A stretch of 64,000 nt of DNA from a virus: the IMG/VR virus record IMGVR_UViG_3300023175_002299, positions 1-64,000 of that record; one strand, written 5' to 3'. Shown here in pieces: positions 1 to 8,923 of the stretch (positions within the stretch are counted from its first letter, which is position 1; each line of letters begins with the position of its first letter). Both the position numbers and the translations under genes were made by a program. The notes beneath the pieces are model-generated. The model saw nothing but the letters and a program-made list of their open reading frames with translations, had not been told where the DNA came from and searched no databases.

Positions 1-1
1 C

Positions 2-685
2 AATGACGCAACCGACCCCAAAAGATACTGGCAAACCACAAGACCCCCCGCTCAACTCTACACATGCATGTTGGGTCAACTAAGACCCCACCGAGAAATG
101 ATTTTCGATCTTTTGCTGTGGAACAAATGTGTAAGTCAATACTTGACCTTTGCTGGAAAGGGTATTTACAGAGATGTCGTTGAACCTATTCGGCAAGACG
201 TAGGAAGAGTTGTTTGGTCTGGTTCAAATCAACAAAAAACTCACAGGTTTCCACCTTGGTACGATCTATGTCTATTCGATCTAGTGGTAGAGACTCACGA
301 TGACGCTACATTTTATACAGAAAAGACTTGGAAACCTTTTCTTGGAATGCGCCTCCCAATGATCTTTGGAAATTGCTTTATGATGCAACCCCTTATAGAA
401 TGGGGATTTCGTTTTCCACTCAATATCGTTGATTATTCCTATGACAACGAACCAAATCCATATCTAAGAGCTCGTGCTTTGGTGATGGAACTAAAAAGAC
501 TCAGGGAAGAAGTTGGTATGGAGAAAATACACAAAGAAACCCTTACTATTAGAAAACAAAATCAAAGACTTTGTTTTAAATTATTAGACACCATCGAACT
601 TCCTTCTGAAGTGCCAGAATTTCCAGCATATCTAGAGCATTTAGAAATATCTAAAAAATTAGGAAAACGTTTCTTATCCTATTGA
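2..685 (+). CDS. Glycosyltransferase-like protein, 5' truncated by window edge
   Basis: The reading frame is open to the window edge, so the N-terminus is missing; the ATG at 68 is internal to a frame that continues upstream. Two blocks recur in four other proteins of this window: an RPHR block (here LRPHREMIFDLL, just after the ATG at 68) and a C-terminal TEKTWKPFLG block followed by P-M-I-F-G, W-G-F-R-F and VDYSYD. The EK..KP..G.P arrangement recalls the nucleotide-sugar-binding half of exostosin/GT10-like glycosyltransferases; that assignment is inference. It may transfer a sugar to a phage or host glycan. A sigma70-type promoter directly follows its stop codon. Confidence 0.6.
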   Translation, partial: NDATDPKRYWQTTRPPAQLYTCMLGQLRPHREMIFDLLLWNKCVSQYLTFAGKGIYRDVVEPIRQDVGRVVWSGSNQQKTHRFPPWYDLCLFDLVVETHDDATFYTEKTWKPFLGMRLPMIFGNCFMMQPLIEWGFRFPLNIVDYSYDNEPNPYLRARALVMELKRLREEVGMEKIHKETLTIRKQNQRLCFKLLDTIELPSEVPEFPAYLEHLEISKKLGKRFLSY

Positions 686-710
686 CATTTGACTCTATCT
701 GTAGTAGTAT
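682..710 (+). promoter_or_regulatory. Sigma70-type promoter before primase
   Basis: TTGACA at 682-687 and TAGTAT at 705-710 are separated by 17 bp. The predicted transcription start falls at about 717, which is the A of the primase ATG, and no Shine-Dalgarno is seen. A leaderless mRNA is therefore possible. An alternative -10, TATACT at 708-713, would need a 20-bp spacer. Confidence 0.6.
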
Positions 711-716
711 ACTCCT

Positions 717-1754
717 ATGTTATACGTTGATGTCAAATACTTAAACTATATCTCTCATCGTTTTGAGAAATTCAAGCGCAAGAATGATTATCTCTTTAAT
801 GTGAGGTGTCCTTTTTGTGGGGATTCCAAGCGCAAACTAAATAAGATGCGTGGATACTTCTTTCGTAAAGAAAACAACATGATCTATAAGTGCCACAAGT
901 GTGGATATGGCGCATCCTTTGGTAACGTGTTGAAACAACTTGATCCAGTGTCCTACAAAGAATACTGTCTTGAAAAATATACGGAAGGCGAGAAAAAACA
1001 GTGGCAACCATCTGGATCAAACTGGACACCAAACGGACACAAACTCTTTGATACTGCTGCCGAACCACCAGAGCCAAAGGTTGTAAATCTTATAGATAAT
1101 ATAATGGACAGGGTGAGTACTCTTCCATATGATCATGAGGTTGTCGAGTATGTTGAAAGTAGGTCAATTCCAAAAACTGCATGGGACAGACTTTACTTCA
1201 TTGACAACATAAAAAATATCGTACAACTTAATGACAAATATGCGGCGAGTATCGTCACGGAGGAACCAAGATTAGCAATACCGTTCTTTGACAGACACGG
1301 CAGACTCACTGCTGTGTCTTTGCGTGCCATGCGTGGCGAAACGTTAAGATATATCCTAGTCAAAGTAAGAGAAGAAGCTCCAACTGTATTCGGTTTAGAA
1401 CAAGTTTGTGAGGATAAAATGATCACGGTTGTTGAAGGCCCGTTGGATTCTCTATTTTTAGATAACTGTATTGCTTGTGCTGGTACTTCATTTGGCAAGA
1501 TTGGGGATTTTGGATTTGATCCCGAAAAGATTCGGATTGTGTTTGATAACCAACCGAAAAACAAGGAAGTTTGTAAATTGATCGAAAAATATGTAGATCA
1601 AAATTACAATATTGTAATTTGGCCAGAAAGTATATCTCAAAAAGATATAAATGATATGGCAAGAGATGGTTTGGACGTACAGGAAATAGTGAACAACAAT
1701 ACTCACCGTGGACTGTCTGCCAAATTTAAATTCAATCAATGGAAAAAGTGTTAG
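717..1754 (+). CDS. DNA primase (T4 gp61/DnaG-like)
   Basis: Makes RNA primers for lagging-strand synthesis, normally with the replicative helicase (gp41 in T4). The N-terminal zinc-binding module has CPFC at residues 31-34 and CHKC at 59-62. A Toprim core follows, with the acidic motif VVEGPLDSL at about residue 240 and an IVFDN motif at about 273. At 345 aa it matches T4-type primases rather than the longer bacterial DnaG. The start has no visible ribosome-binding site and coincides with the likely transcription start. It precedes a small EF-hand/lysine-rich protein and thyX. Confidence 0.92.
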   Translation: MLYVDVKYLNYISHRFEKFKRKNDYLFNVRCPFCGDSKRKLNKMRGYFFRKENNMIYKCHKCGYGASFGNVLKQLDPVSYKEYCLEKYTEGEKKQWQPSGSNWTPNGHKLFDTAAEPPEPKVVNLIDNIMDRVSTLPYDHEVVEYVESRSIPKTAWDRLYFIDNIKNIVQLNDKYAASIVTEEPRLAIPFFDRHGRLTAVSLRAMRGETLRYILVKVREEAPTVFGLEQVCEDKMITVVEGPLDSLFLDNCIACAGTSFGKIGDFGFDPEKIRIVFDNQPKNKEVCKLIEKYVDQNYNIVIWPESISQKDINDMARDGLDVQEIVNNNTHRGLSAKFKFNQWKKC

Positions 1755-1762
1755 GAGATAAC

Positions 1763-2095
1763 ATGAAAGAGTTTTGGAATAAAGTAAAAGCTTGGTGGAT
1801 GGGTTTCGACTACAACCAAGATGGGAAGGTTGATGGAACGGATGTCAAAAACAAGGTTGATGATGTCGTTGCAGAAGCCAAGGAAACTGTTGCTGAAGTA
1901 AAAGCAGAAGTTGCAAATCGTGTTGATCGAGTCAAGGAAGAACTCGCAGACGTTAAAGATGCCGCAGCTGCTGTTGTAGATCAGGCGGGTGATGTGGTTG
2001 ACGCTGCTAAAGGTAAACCTCGCCGTGGTCGCAAACCAGGCGCCAAGAAAAAGACCGCACCCAAAAAGAAGGCTGCACCCAAGTCTAAAAACTAA
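1763..2095 (+). CDS. EF-hand-like, coiled-coil, lysine-rich-tail protein
   Basis: I do not recognise the family. The ATG at 1763 is chosen over an in-frame ATG at 1739 because AGGAGA lies 5 bp upstream and it avoids overlap with the primase gene. Residues 16-27 form a dockerin/EF-hand-type loop (D16, N18, D20, G21, V23, D27). Residues 33-85 are alanine/glutamate/valine heptad-like helix. The last 25 residues are Lys/Pro/Arg-rich, like a histone H1 tail. It might be a Ca-responsive DNA- or membrane-associated protein; that is inference only. Confidence 0.75.
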   Translation: MKEFWNKVKAWWMGFDYNQDGKVDGTDVKNKVDDVVAEAKETVAEVKAEVANRVDRVKEELADVKDAAAAVVDQAGDVVDAAKGKPRRGRKPGAKKKTAPKKKAAPKSKN

Positions 2096-2112
2096 GTCAA
2101 GGATAGTATATT

Positions 2113-2799
2113 ATGTCGCATGTGAGTCTAGTCAGTCTCTCTAAACCTTCTGCAATTACTGGATGTGAAACAGCAGGACAATTGGTTTCCTATGTTGCAC
2201 GAGTAAGTAATCCAGAAAATCAAAACAATCAGGAAACTGCTCCTAGATTGTTGAGATACCTTGCAAAAAACAATCACTGGTCTCCATTTGAAATGGTACA
2301 CATTACTATGGAAATCAAAACTACCCGTGATATTGCACGACAAATCTTGAGACATAGAAGTTTTAGTTTTCAAGAATTTAGTCAAAGGTATGCCGTGAGC
2401 GAGAGTTTTATAACTCGTCCAGCAAGATTGCAAGACCCCAAGAACAGGCAGAATAGTATTCCGATTGAAAAGACTCTGACCAAACACGGGGAATCAACCC
2501 CAGAACAACGAATGGCAGAAGCTTGGAATATGAAACAACATGAATTGGTGAACAAGATCAAAGAAGTTTATCAGTGGGCTCTGAATCAGGGTATTGCAAA
2601 GGAACAGGCTAGGGCAGTTTTGCCCGAGGGTCTTACTGAAACAACACTCTATATGGCGGGTTCACTGCGATCTTGGATTCATTACTGTGAACTCCGCCGT
2701 GCAAACGGAACACAGAAAGAACACATGGATGTTGCTGATAAGTGTTGGGATATTATTGGTCTTCATTTTCCAGAAGTGGTTGAGGCACTAAATGAGTAG
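2113..2799 (+). CDS. thyX: FAD-dependent thymidylate synthase ThyX
   Basis: Converts dUMP to dTMP using methylene-tetrahydrofolate and reduced flavin. The ThyX signature RHRSFSFQEFSQRY is present at about residues 80-93, and the C-terminal half has the substrate-binding AR..LPEGL.T and RSWIHYCELR segments. 228 aa is normal for the family. AAGGA lies upstream at a suitable distance. It heads a nucleotide-synthesis run with nrdA and nrdB, and the next gene overlaps its stop by 8 nt. Confidence 0.95.
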   Translation: MSHVSLVSLSKPSAITGCETAGQLVSYVARVSNPENQNNQETAPRLLRYLAKNNHWSPFEMVHITMEIKTTRDIARQILRHRSFSFQEFSQRYAVSESFITRPARLQDPKNRQNSIPIEKTLTKHGESTPEQRMAEAWNMKQHELVNKIKEVYQWALNQGIAKEQARAVLPEGLTETTLYMAGSLRSWIHYCELRRANGTQKEHMDVADKCWDIIGLHFPEVVEALNE

Positions 2800-3610
2800 A
2801 AAATTTTTTCGGTACAAAGCTTTTGAAAGAATTTTTAAATCTACTGAGGATAATCAGGATACCATTAGTCGAGTAGAAGATAAAATAAAATATCACAACC
2901 CCCAATCATATAATCGAAAAAGTCCGATTACATTGAACTGGGTTTCTACTGACAGTGAGGAAGAGTACAATAAAAACTTTGAAAAACGAAAAAACGAACT
3001 AGAAAAATATGGGTGGTTGGGAACAACCATTAATTATGATCTGAATAGTTACGGATTTCGTGATGAAGAGTTTTATGAATCTCCAAACAGTATTGTAGCA
3101 ACTGGAGAGTGTTTTACGTTTGGCACTGGTTTACACGAAACTCAAATATGGCCTTCCATGTTGGAGTGGGAAACTAAAACAAAAGTGTGGAATTTGGGAC
3201 TGCCAACTGCACCAATGGATGTCACTTTTAGAGCTCTATATTCTTGGCTCCCGATTATAAAACCCAAAATGGTTTTACTTTTGGAGAACAGCCAATTAGG
3301 AAGGGAAGTGTTCACCAATGAAAATGCTGAACCCATTGGATTTTGGTCACCAGAATCTTGGAAACAAGATTTAGCTGCCGATAAAGTAGAGAGATATATA
3401 TCAAGACAGAAGAACCTAATGGCAATCAGTGAACTGTGTCACCAACACAACATAGAATTGAGAACCATATCTGCTGTTGAAAGGCATCATATTGGTATGA
3501 ATGCTTGGAAAAACAACGAGAATGAAAAATTTGCGGCATCAAGAGATTTGATGCATCCAGGCTTGCACTTTCAGCAAGACCTAACAACGAGATGGTTAAG
3601 GGAAATTTAA
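2792..3610 (+). CDS. SGNH-hydrolase-like protein (copy 1)
   Basis: It shares a layout with the product at 56934-57764: NYDLNSYGFRDEEFY, then a GECFTFGTGL block where GDSL enzymes have the nucleophile, then a KPKMVLLL strand and a late LMHPG motif. Here the usual serine of block I is replaced by a threonine environment (C-F-T-F-G), so hydrolase activity is uncertain. SGNH enzymes cleave or move acyl groups, for example on polysaccharides. It lies between thyX and nrdA by tight overlap, which suggests shared transcription rather than shared function. Confidence 0.55.
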   Translation: MSRKFFRYKAFERIFKSTEDNQDTISRVEDKIKYHNPQSYNRKSPITLNWVSTDSEEEYNKNFEKRKNELEKYGWLGTTINYDLNSYGFRDEEFYESPNSIVATGECFTFGTGLHETQIWPSMLEWETKTKVWNLGLPTAPMDVTFRALYSWLPIIKPKMVLLLENSQLGREVFTNENAEPIGFWSPESWKQDLAADKVERYISRQKNLMAISELCHQHNIELRTISAVERHHIGMNAWKNNENEKFAASRDLMHPGLHFQQDLTTRWLREI

Positions 3611-5410
3611 ATGGCAAAACAAGACTGCATGGGTATTCAGATAGATTTATCTCGGGATGAACTTTTTGACAAACTTGGAATACAAAGACTCAAAGAAAGT
3701 TACATGCGAGATGACGAAGTATCTCCCCAAGAGAGATTTGCTTTTGTCAGTAAGACGTTTGGTTCTAATCTAGAACATGCACAAAGACTGTATGAGTATT
3801 CTAGTAAACACTGGCTGTCATACTCTACCCCCATTCTGTCTTTCGGTAGATCGAAGAAGGGTATGCCTATCTCTTGTTTTCTCAATTATATTAATGATAC
3901 AGCAGAAGGACTGGTGGAGAATTTAAGTGAGACTAATTGGTTGTCTATGCTCGGTGGTGGGGTTGGTATTGGATTCGGTATCCGTGCTAGTGATGACAAG
4001 TCTGTTGGTGTCATGCCTCATCTTAAAACCTATGACGCCTCTTGTTTGGCTTACAGGCAAGGTCGTACCCGCCGTGGTTCTTATGCTACATATCTCGACA
4101 TCTCTCATCCCGATGTAGTTGTATTTTTGGAGATGCGTAAACCCACTGGTGATCAGAACTGGCGGTGCCTAAATCTGCATCACGGTATTAATATCAGTGA
4201 CCGATTTATGGAACTGATTGAACGTTGCATGACAGACCCAGAGGCGGATGACGGGTGGAACTTGATTGACCCGCACTCGGGTGAAGTGCGTGACACGGTT
4301 TCAGCGAAGGCACTGTGGCAAAAGATTCTTGAACTACGCATGGAGACAGGTGAACCATATCTACACTTTGTTGATACCAGTAATAGGAATTTGCCAGAGT
4401 TTCAAAAGGCATTGGGTCTAAAGATTCACCAGTCTAATCTCTGTTCAGAAATTATTCTTCCCACCAATAAAGAAAGAACTGCGGTTTGTTGTCTATCTTC
4501 AGTCAATCTGGAGTACTATGATGCATGGTCTAAGGATAACAATTTTCTAAAAGATATTGCAGAGATGTTGGACAATGTGTTACAATACTTTATTGATAAT
4601 GCACCCAAAGAAGTTGGTAGAGCAAAATTTTCTGCAATGCGTGAAAGAAGTATTGGTGTTGGGGCGTTGGGATTCCATGCATATTTGCAGAAAAAGAATA
4701 TCCCTTGGGAAAGTCCCACTGCAAAGGGGACAAACCTAAGAATATTCAGACTGATTAGGAGTAAGTTAGATGACGCAAATTTGGAACTCGGTAAAGACCG
4801 AGGTGAAGCGCCTGATGCAACAGGCACAGGACGAAGATTTAGCCACGTTATGGCTATCGCTCCCAATGCTAGTAGTAGTATTATCATGGGTAACACTTCA
4901 CCGTCTATTGAACCTTATAGGGCTAACGCCTACCGTCAGGACACACTTAGCGGTGCGTATCTCAACAAAAATAAGCATTTGGACAATCTCATTAAAAATA
5001 AAATTGAAGAAAATCCAAAAATCGATTATGACGAAACTTGGTCGTCAATAATTGCAAACGATGGGTCTGTACAACATCTAAACTTTCTAAGTGATTGGGA
5101 GAAAGATGTTTACAAAACATCGATGGAGATTGACCAGAGATGGGTAATCGAACATGCGGCAGATAGACAGTCATTTATTGACCAAGCACAGTCACTTAAT
5201 TTATTTTTCCGTCCAGATGTAAACATCAAGTATCTACATGCTGTACATTTCTTGGCATGGAAACACGGTTTGAAAACACTTTACTACTGCCGATCAGAAA
5301 AACTAGGTAAGGCAGACAGAGTATCAAAGAGGATTGAACGAGAAGTAATCAAGGAGATTGATATGCAATCTCTGATTGATGAAAACTCATGTTTAGCATG
5401 TGAGGGTTGA
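3611..5410 (+). CDS. nrdA: Ribonucleotide reductase class I, large subunit
   Basis: Reduces ribonucleoside diphosphates to deoxy forms together with NrdB. The catalytic N-x-C-x-E loop is visible as SNLCSEI at about residue 277, and a redox CLAC pair sits at the C-terminus (residues 595-598). At 599 aa it is compact. The N-terminus begins directly with the catalytic domain and lacks an ATP-cone, so dATP feedback control is probably absent, which would suit a virus. It begins immediately after the previous stop. The QueC-like gene starts at its TGATG. Confidence 0.93.
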   Translation: MAKQDCMGIQIDLSRDELFDKLGIQRLKESYMRDDEVSPQERFAFVSKTFGSNLEHAQRLYEYSSKHWLSYSTPILSFGRSKKGMPISCFLNYINDTAEGLVENLSETNWLSMLGGGVGIGFGIRASDDKSVGVMPHLKTYDASCLAYRQGRTRRGSYATYLDISHPDVVVFLEMRKPTGDQNWRCLNLHHGINISDRFMELIERCMTDPEADDGWNLIDPHSGEVRDTVSAKALWQKILELRMETGEPYLHFVDTSNRNLPEFQKALGLKIHQSNLCSEIILPTNKERTAVCCLSSVNLEYYDAWSKDNNFLKDIAEMLDNVLQYFIDNAPKEVGRAKFSAMRERSIGVGALGFHAYLQKKNIPWESPTAKGTNLRIFRLIRSKLDDANLELGKDRGEAPDATGTGRRFSHVMAIAPNASSSIIMGNTSPSIEPYRANAYRQDTLSGAYLNKNKHLDNLIKNKIEENPKIDYDETWSSIIANDGSVQHLNFLSDWEKDVYKTSMEIDQRWVIEHAADRQSFIDQAQSLNLFFRPDVNIKYLHAVHFLAWKHGLKTLYYCRSEKLGKADRVSKRIEREVIKEIDMQSLIDENSCLACEG

Positions 5411-6051
5411 TGATGTCATCACTGAAAGGCGTGTTTGGTATAAGTAATCTTATCCCAAGAGACAAAAGAATTGCTGTACTTGTTTCTGGGGGGTGGGATA
5501 GTGCTTGTCTATGGACTATCGCAAAAGCTACATGTAATACACGGGGACAGGAGTGCATTCCTTTTACCGTACCAAAGTTAGATGGCGCAGTTTATTATGC
5601 CAACAAGGTACTTGATGCAACTTGTAAATTCCTAAATACTCCTGTTATGGAAACTACCATAGTTGGTAGTATCGATAGTGAAAACCCTTCTGATTATGTG
5701 ACAAGTGGAGCTTATGAAATAATAGAGGGCGGCCACGCCGATTTTATTTTAAACGCTAAAAACGCATATCCTCCGAATCAAAGAGATATGTTGCCAGACG
5801 GATACCCATTACCAAACGATAGATTTGAACCAACAGAAGAAGAGAAAAAATATGTAGCACATCCTTTTGCAACGTGGACAAAGGATAGAACTATTAAGTT
5901 GGGATTTGATTTAGGAATTGCTGATATTATAATGCCCATAACACATAGTTGTACGGAACGTGACAGAGGTAGATGTAATAGTTGTTGGTGGTGTAAAGAG
6001 AGGGAATGGGGTTTTAAAGAAATAGGAGAGGTAGATACCGGCAATGAGTAA
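5410..6051 (+). CDS. QueC-like 7-cyano-7-deazaguanine synthase / PP-loop ATPase
   Basis: The N-type ATP-pyrophosphatase loop SGGWDS is at about residues 26-31. A C-terminal zinc-type cluster CTERDRGRCNSCWWC is followed by K-E-R-E-W-G-F, which matches the end of QueC. QueC makes preQ0 from CDG using ammonia and ATP, for queuosine or for 7-deazaguanine DNA modification. No QueD, QueE, FolE or DpdA-like protein is visible here, so it would need host or distant phage partners. The ATG at 5410 overlaps the nrdA stop; a TTG at 5407 is less likely. Confidence 0.75.
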   Translation: MMSSLKGVFGISNLIPRDKRIAVLVSGGWDSACLWTIAKATCNTRGQECIPFTVPKLDGAVYYANKVLDATCKFLNTPVMETTIVGSIDSENPSDYVTSGAYEIIEGGHADFILNAKNAYPPNQRDMLPDGYPLPNDRFEPTEEEKKYVAHPFATWTKDRTIKLGFDLGIADIIMPITHSCTERDRGRCNSCWWCKEREWGFKEIGEVDTGNE

Positions 6052-6250
6052 AGTAAGAATTTTATCAAGAGACGACTGTAAATTTTGTTCTGATGCTAAA
6101 GGATTTTTAATGGGGATGGAAGTGGATTTTGTCGAAGAGCATCAACCCGAGGGCCGTGTGCCGCAAATATATATCGATGACTATCATGTTGGTGGTTACG
6201 AAGAATTAATTAAATTTTCTATGTCCCCAGAGTGGGACAGATACTTCTAA
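6044..6250 (+). CDS. Glutaredoxin
   Basis: A 68-aa thioredoxin-fold protein with a CKFC active site at residues 12-15 and the glutaredoxin cis-proline and glutathione-binding segment VPQIYIDDYHVGGYEEL. It most likely re-reduces the ribonucleotide reductase. It sits directly between the large-subunit region and nrdB, as nrdC-like genes do in T4 relatives. Its start overlaps the preceding gene by 8 nt. Confidence 0.9.
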   Translation: MSKVRILSRDDCKFCSDAKGFLMGMEVDFVEEHQPEGRVPQIYIDDYHVGGYEELIKFSMSPEWDRYF

Positions 6251-6259
6251 GGAGAGAGT

Positions 6260-7240
6260 GTGAAAACCGATTTAACACAAGAAAGAACTTACTTCAAACC
6301 ATTCAACTATCCTTGGGCATACGAGGCGTGGTTGAAACATGAACAGTCTCATTGGTTGCACACTGAAGTTCCCATGGCAGAAGATGTAAAAGACTGGAAA
6401 AACAAATTATCAAAAGAAGAACAGGCGTTTCTTACTAACATCTTTCGTTTCTTTACGCAGGGTGACATTGATGTTGCCGGTGGTTATGTAACAAACTATC
6501 TGCCATATTTTCCACAACCAGAAGTACGCATGATGCTCGCAGGATTTGCTGCAAGAGAGGCATTACATGTTGCGGCTTATTCTCACCTCATTGAAACACT
6601 CGGAATGCCAGAGTCAACATACAATGAATTCCTTGAGTATGAAGCAATGCGTGATAAGCATGATTACTTTACAGACCTATCAAATCAGAATGGCACCAAG
6701 GAATCAGTAGCAACAAACATTGCCGCATTCTCTGCGTTTACTGAGGGTATGCAGTTGTTCTCCTCTTTCATTATGTTGTTGAACTTTCCACGACACGGTA
6801 AGATGAAGGGCATGGGCCAGATTGTTACTTGGTCTATTGTAGACGAAACAATGCACGCCGAGTCTATGATCAAACTGTTCCGCACATATGTAGAAGAGAA
6901 TCTTGAACTGTGGAACGACAAATTGAAGTCATCTATTTACACCATTGCAGAAAAGATGGTTGCACTGGAAGACAAGTTTATTGATCTCGCATTTGCCATG
7001 GGCCCAATGGAGGGACTATCAAACGAAGATGTTAAAAAATATATTCGTTACATTGCAGACCGCAGATTGATCTCTCTTGGTATGAAGGGTATCTTCAAGG
7101 TGAAGAAGAATCCTCTGCTTTGGGTCGAGGAAATGATTAATGCTCCTACTCACACAAACTTCTTTGAGAACAGAGCAACAGACTATGCCCGTGGTGCATT
7201 GTCTGGTGACTGGGGAGATGTATGGGGGTCAGCAGCATGA
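6260..7240 (+). CDS. nrdB: Ribonucleotide reductase class Ia, small subunit
   Basis: Houses the di-iron centre and radical tyrosine for NrdA. The ligand pattern is intact: GDID, then EALHVAAY with the radical tyrosine position filled, then FTEG, then VDETMHAES. The start is GTG, preceded by AAGGAGAG, a strong ribosome-binding site. 326 aa is normal. The tyrosine and ligand set indicate an Fe/Tyr class Ia-type subunit rather than a tyrosine-less variant. Confidence 0.95.
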   Translation: MKTDLTQERTYFKPFNYPWAYEAWLKHEQSHWLHTEVPMAEDVKDWKNKLSKEEQAFLTNIFRFFTQGDIDVAGGYVTNYLPYFPQPEVRMMLAGFAAREALHVAAYSHLIETLGMPESTYNEFLEYEAMRDKHDYFTDLSNQNGTKESVATNIAAFSAFTEGMQLFSSFIMLLNFPRHGKMKGMGQIVTWSIVDETMHAESMIKLFRTYVEENLELWNDKLKSSIYTIAEKMVALEDKFIDLAFAMGPMEGLSNEDVKKYIRYIADRRLISLGMKGIFKVKKNPLLWVEEMINAPTHTNFFENRATDYARGALSGDWGDVWGSAA

Positions 7241-7419
7241 GACCGATATACATTGAGTGCGACAGATGCGAAGCAACATACCATGTAAAACATGATATGT
7301 CAGAAGATCACTACCAAGTAACTTATTGTACTTTTTGTGGCGATGGATTGGACGACTATTATGATCCCAATCAACGTGAACTTGAATTTGAAGATGAAGA
7401 GGATTATATAGACTGGTGA
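7237..7419 (+). CDS. Small zinc-ribbon protein
   Basis: A 60-aa protein with two paired cysteine knuckles, CDRC near the N-terminus and CTFC about 20 residues later, then an acidic tail. The ATG at 7237 overlaps the nrdB stop as ATGA and is preferred over an upstream in-frame start. The function is unknown; such ribbons bind nucleic acid or protein partners. It is coupled to nrdB and dCMP deaminase. Confidence 0.75.
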   Translation: MRPIYIECDRCEATYHVKHDMSEDHYQVTYCTFCGDGLDDYYDPNQRELEFEDEEDYIDW

Positions 7420-7832
7420 TGAATAAATTTGATTATGCACACATGGAAGCAGCAGAAGTATACGCTAAACTGTCTTCCGCTGAAAGACTGCAAGTTGGGT
7501 GTATCATTGTAAAAGACAATCGCATTATTAGTATCGGATACAATGGTATGCCCAGCGGGTGGGACAACATATGTGAAATTGATAACGTAACCAAACCAGA
7601 AGTACTTCATGCAGAAACAAATGCAATCGCAAAGGTTGCTAGATCAAATGAAAGTTGTGTTGGTGCTTCTTTATATACTACGCACGAACCATGCATTGAC
7701 TGCGCCAAGTTGATCTATCAGTCTGGTGTATCAAATGTATTTTGGAGACATCCTTATCCGAAAGGTTCTGCTGGTCTAGATTTTTTGAGAAAGTGTAATA
7801 TAGAATGTTCTTGTATAGAATCAAAAACTTAG
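7419..7832 (+). CDS. dCMP deaminase
   Basis: Deaminates dCMP to dUMP, feeding the ThyX encoded upstream. The zinc-binding cytidine-deaminase signatures HAE (in VLHAETNAIAK) and PCIDC are both present, with the catalytic glutamate in the first. About 137 aa is typical for phage enzymes. The ATG at 7419 overlaps the previous stop as TGATG. The C-terminus overlaps the next gene by 28 nt. Confidence 0.92.
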   Translation: MNKFDYAHMEAAEVYAKLSSAERLQVGCIIVKDNRIISIGYNGMPSGWDNICEIDNVTKPEVLHAETNAIAKVARSNESCVGASLYTTHEPCIDCAKLIYQSGVSNVFWRHPYPKGSAGLDFLRKCNIECSCIESKT

Positions 7833-8317
7833 TAACCGAAGAAGAATTAGAAACTTATCGAAATATAGCATTATCCTCTGAGTGGTACGATCACGAGATA
7901 GACGAAAACGGTGTTGTACGCAAAGGTGGAAAAGAAGGAAAAAATTATAATCTCTTGGTTTTACCTAGACACCATAGAACTTCTGTACAGATTGCTTCTA
8001 GGTATGGATTCAAACCGTCTCATGTTGCCATGATAAAGTCTCCCCCAAACAGTAAAACAGATTTGCATGTCGATAATAAGTTAAGACATGTGAACTTTAC
8101 TTTTCCTCTTTTTTTGGATGCCAGAGATATTTGGCATCAGGTAGATGAAGAAACATATGAACACATAACATACCATTATCCTTGTTTAATAAATGCTTCT
8201 GTGCCGCACAAGGCATCATATCATGGGGATAAAGATTCTTACGTTTTACAAATATCTACAACGATGTCATGGTCTGACACGATACATCATTTAAACAAGA
8301 GACAATTGATCCTATGA
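7805..8317 (+). CDS. 2OG-Fe(II) oxygenase-like protein (Asp/Asn hydroxylase type)
   Basis: A 170-aa protein with the HxD metal pair in LHVDN (about residue 92), the strand RHVNFTFPL, and a distal histidine in ASVPHKASYHGDKDSYVLQIS. This spacing resembles aspartyl/asparaginyl beta-hydroxylase-like 2-oxoglutarate oxygenases, which are common in marine T4-like phages. The substrate is unknown. The start overlaps the dCMP deaminase gene, and two methyltransferase genes follow. Confidence 0.6.
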   Translation: MFLYRIKNLVTEEELETYRNIALSSEWYDHEIDENGVVRKGGKEGKNYNLLVLPRHHRTSVQIASRYGFKPSHVAMIKSPPNSKTDLHVDNKLRHVNFTFPLFLDARDIWHQVDEETYEHITYHYPCLINASVPHKASYHGDKDSYVLQISTTMSWSDTIHHLNKRQLIL

Positions 8318-8913
8318 ATGATATCCGTGGTTTTATGTTACCGGCTGATTCTGCCGCTATATATAATATATGTTCTAAATTTAAAGACAGTGAATATGTT
8401 TTTGTCTACGAGATTGGGACATTGTACGGAAAGAGTGCAGTAACCTTTGATGATGCACTGAAGGGAGTGGAACATCACATCGTAACAGTAGATGTGTGTG
8501 AAGGTTGGCAAGGCCCAACGGAAGAGATGATTGAAGAACTGGGTCTAGATGATAATTTTAAAGAAGAGGTTATTAGAAACAGAAGCACTCCACAAGAACA
8601 GTTTGAAGAAATACACAAGAATATTCTGAATAGGGATATTACATTTATGGTACATAGGTGGAGTAAATGGGACACCCCGCCGGATAGATCACCCAACATA
8701 GTTTTCTATGATGGTTCTCATTCGTATGAAGAAACAAAAGATGTTCTTGATTATTGGTCTAAGTGTATGCGATCTGGTGGTGTAATTGCTATCGATGATT
8801 ACAACTGTGGTCAGTGGCATGATTTAAAAAGGGCGGTTGATGAGTTTTGTGAACAAAATAATTACGAAATAACATCTTACCAAGATTCAAAAATAGTTTC
8901 TATAACACTTTAA
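8314..8913 (+). CDS. Class I SAM-dependent methyltransferase-like
   Basis: A 199-aa Rossmann-type protein resembling small catechol/sugar O-methyltransferase-like families. It has YEIGTLYGKSA for the SAM loop, VTVDVCEGW for the acidic strand, and FYDGSHSYEETKDVLDYW followed by GGVIAIDDYN. The DGSHSYE motif is typical of methyltransferases acting on glycans or small molecules. It overlaps the preceding oxygenase gene by 4 nt and is followed 10 bp later by a second methyltransferase. Confidence 0.7.
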   Translation: MNDIRGFMLPADSAAIYNICSKFKDSEYVFVYEIGTLYGKSAVTFDDALKGVEHHIVTVDVCEGWQGPTEEMIEELGLDDNFKEEVIRNRSTPQEQFEEIHKNILNRDITFMVHRWSKWDTPPDRSPNIVFYDGSHSYEETKDVLDYWSKCMRSGGVIAIDDYNCGQWHDLKRAVDEFCEQNNYEITSYQDSKIVSITL

Positions 8914-8923
8914 GGGAAAGACA

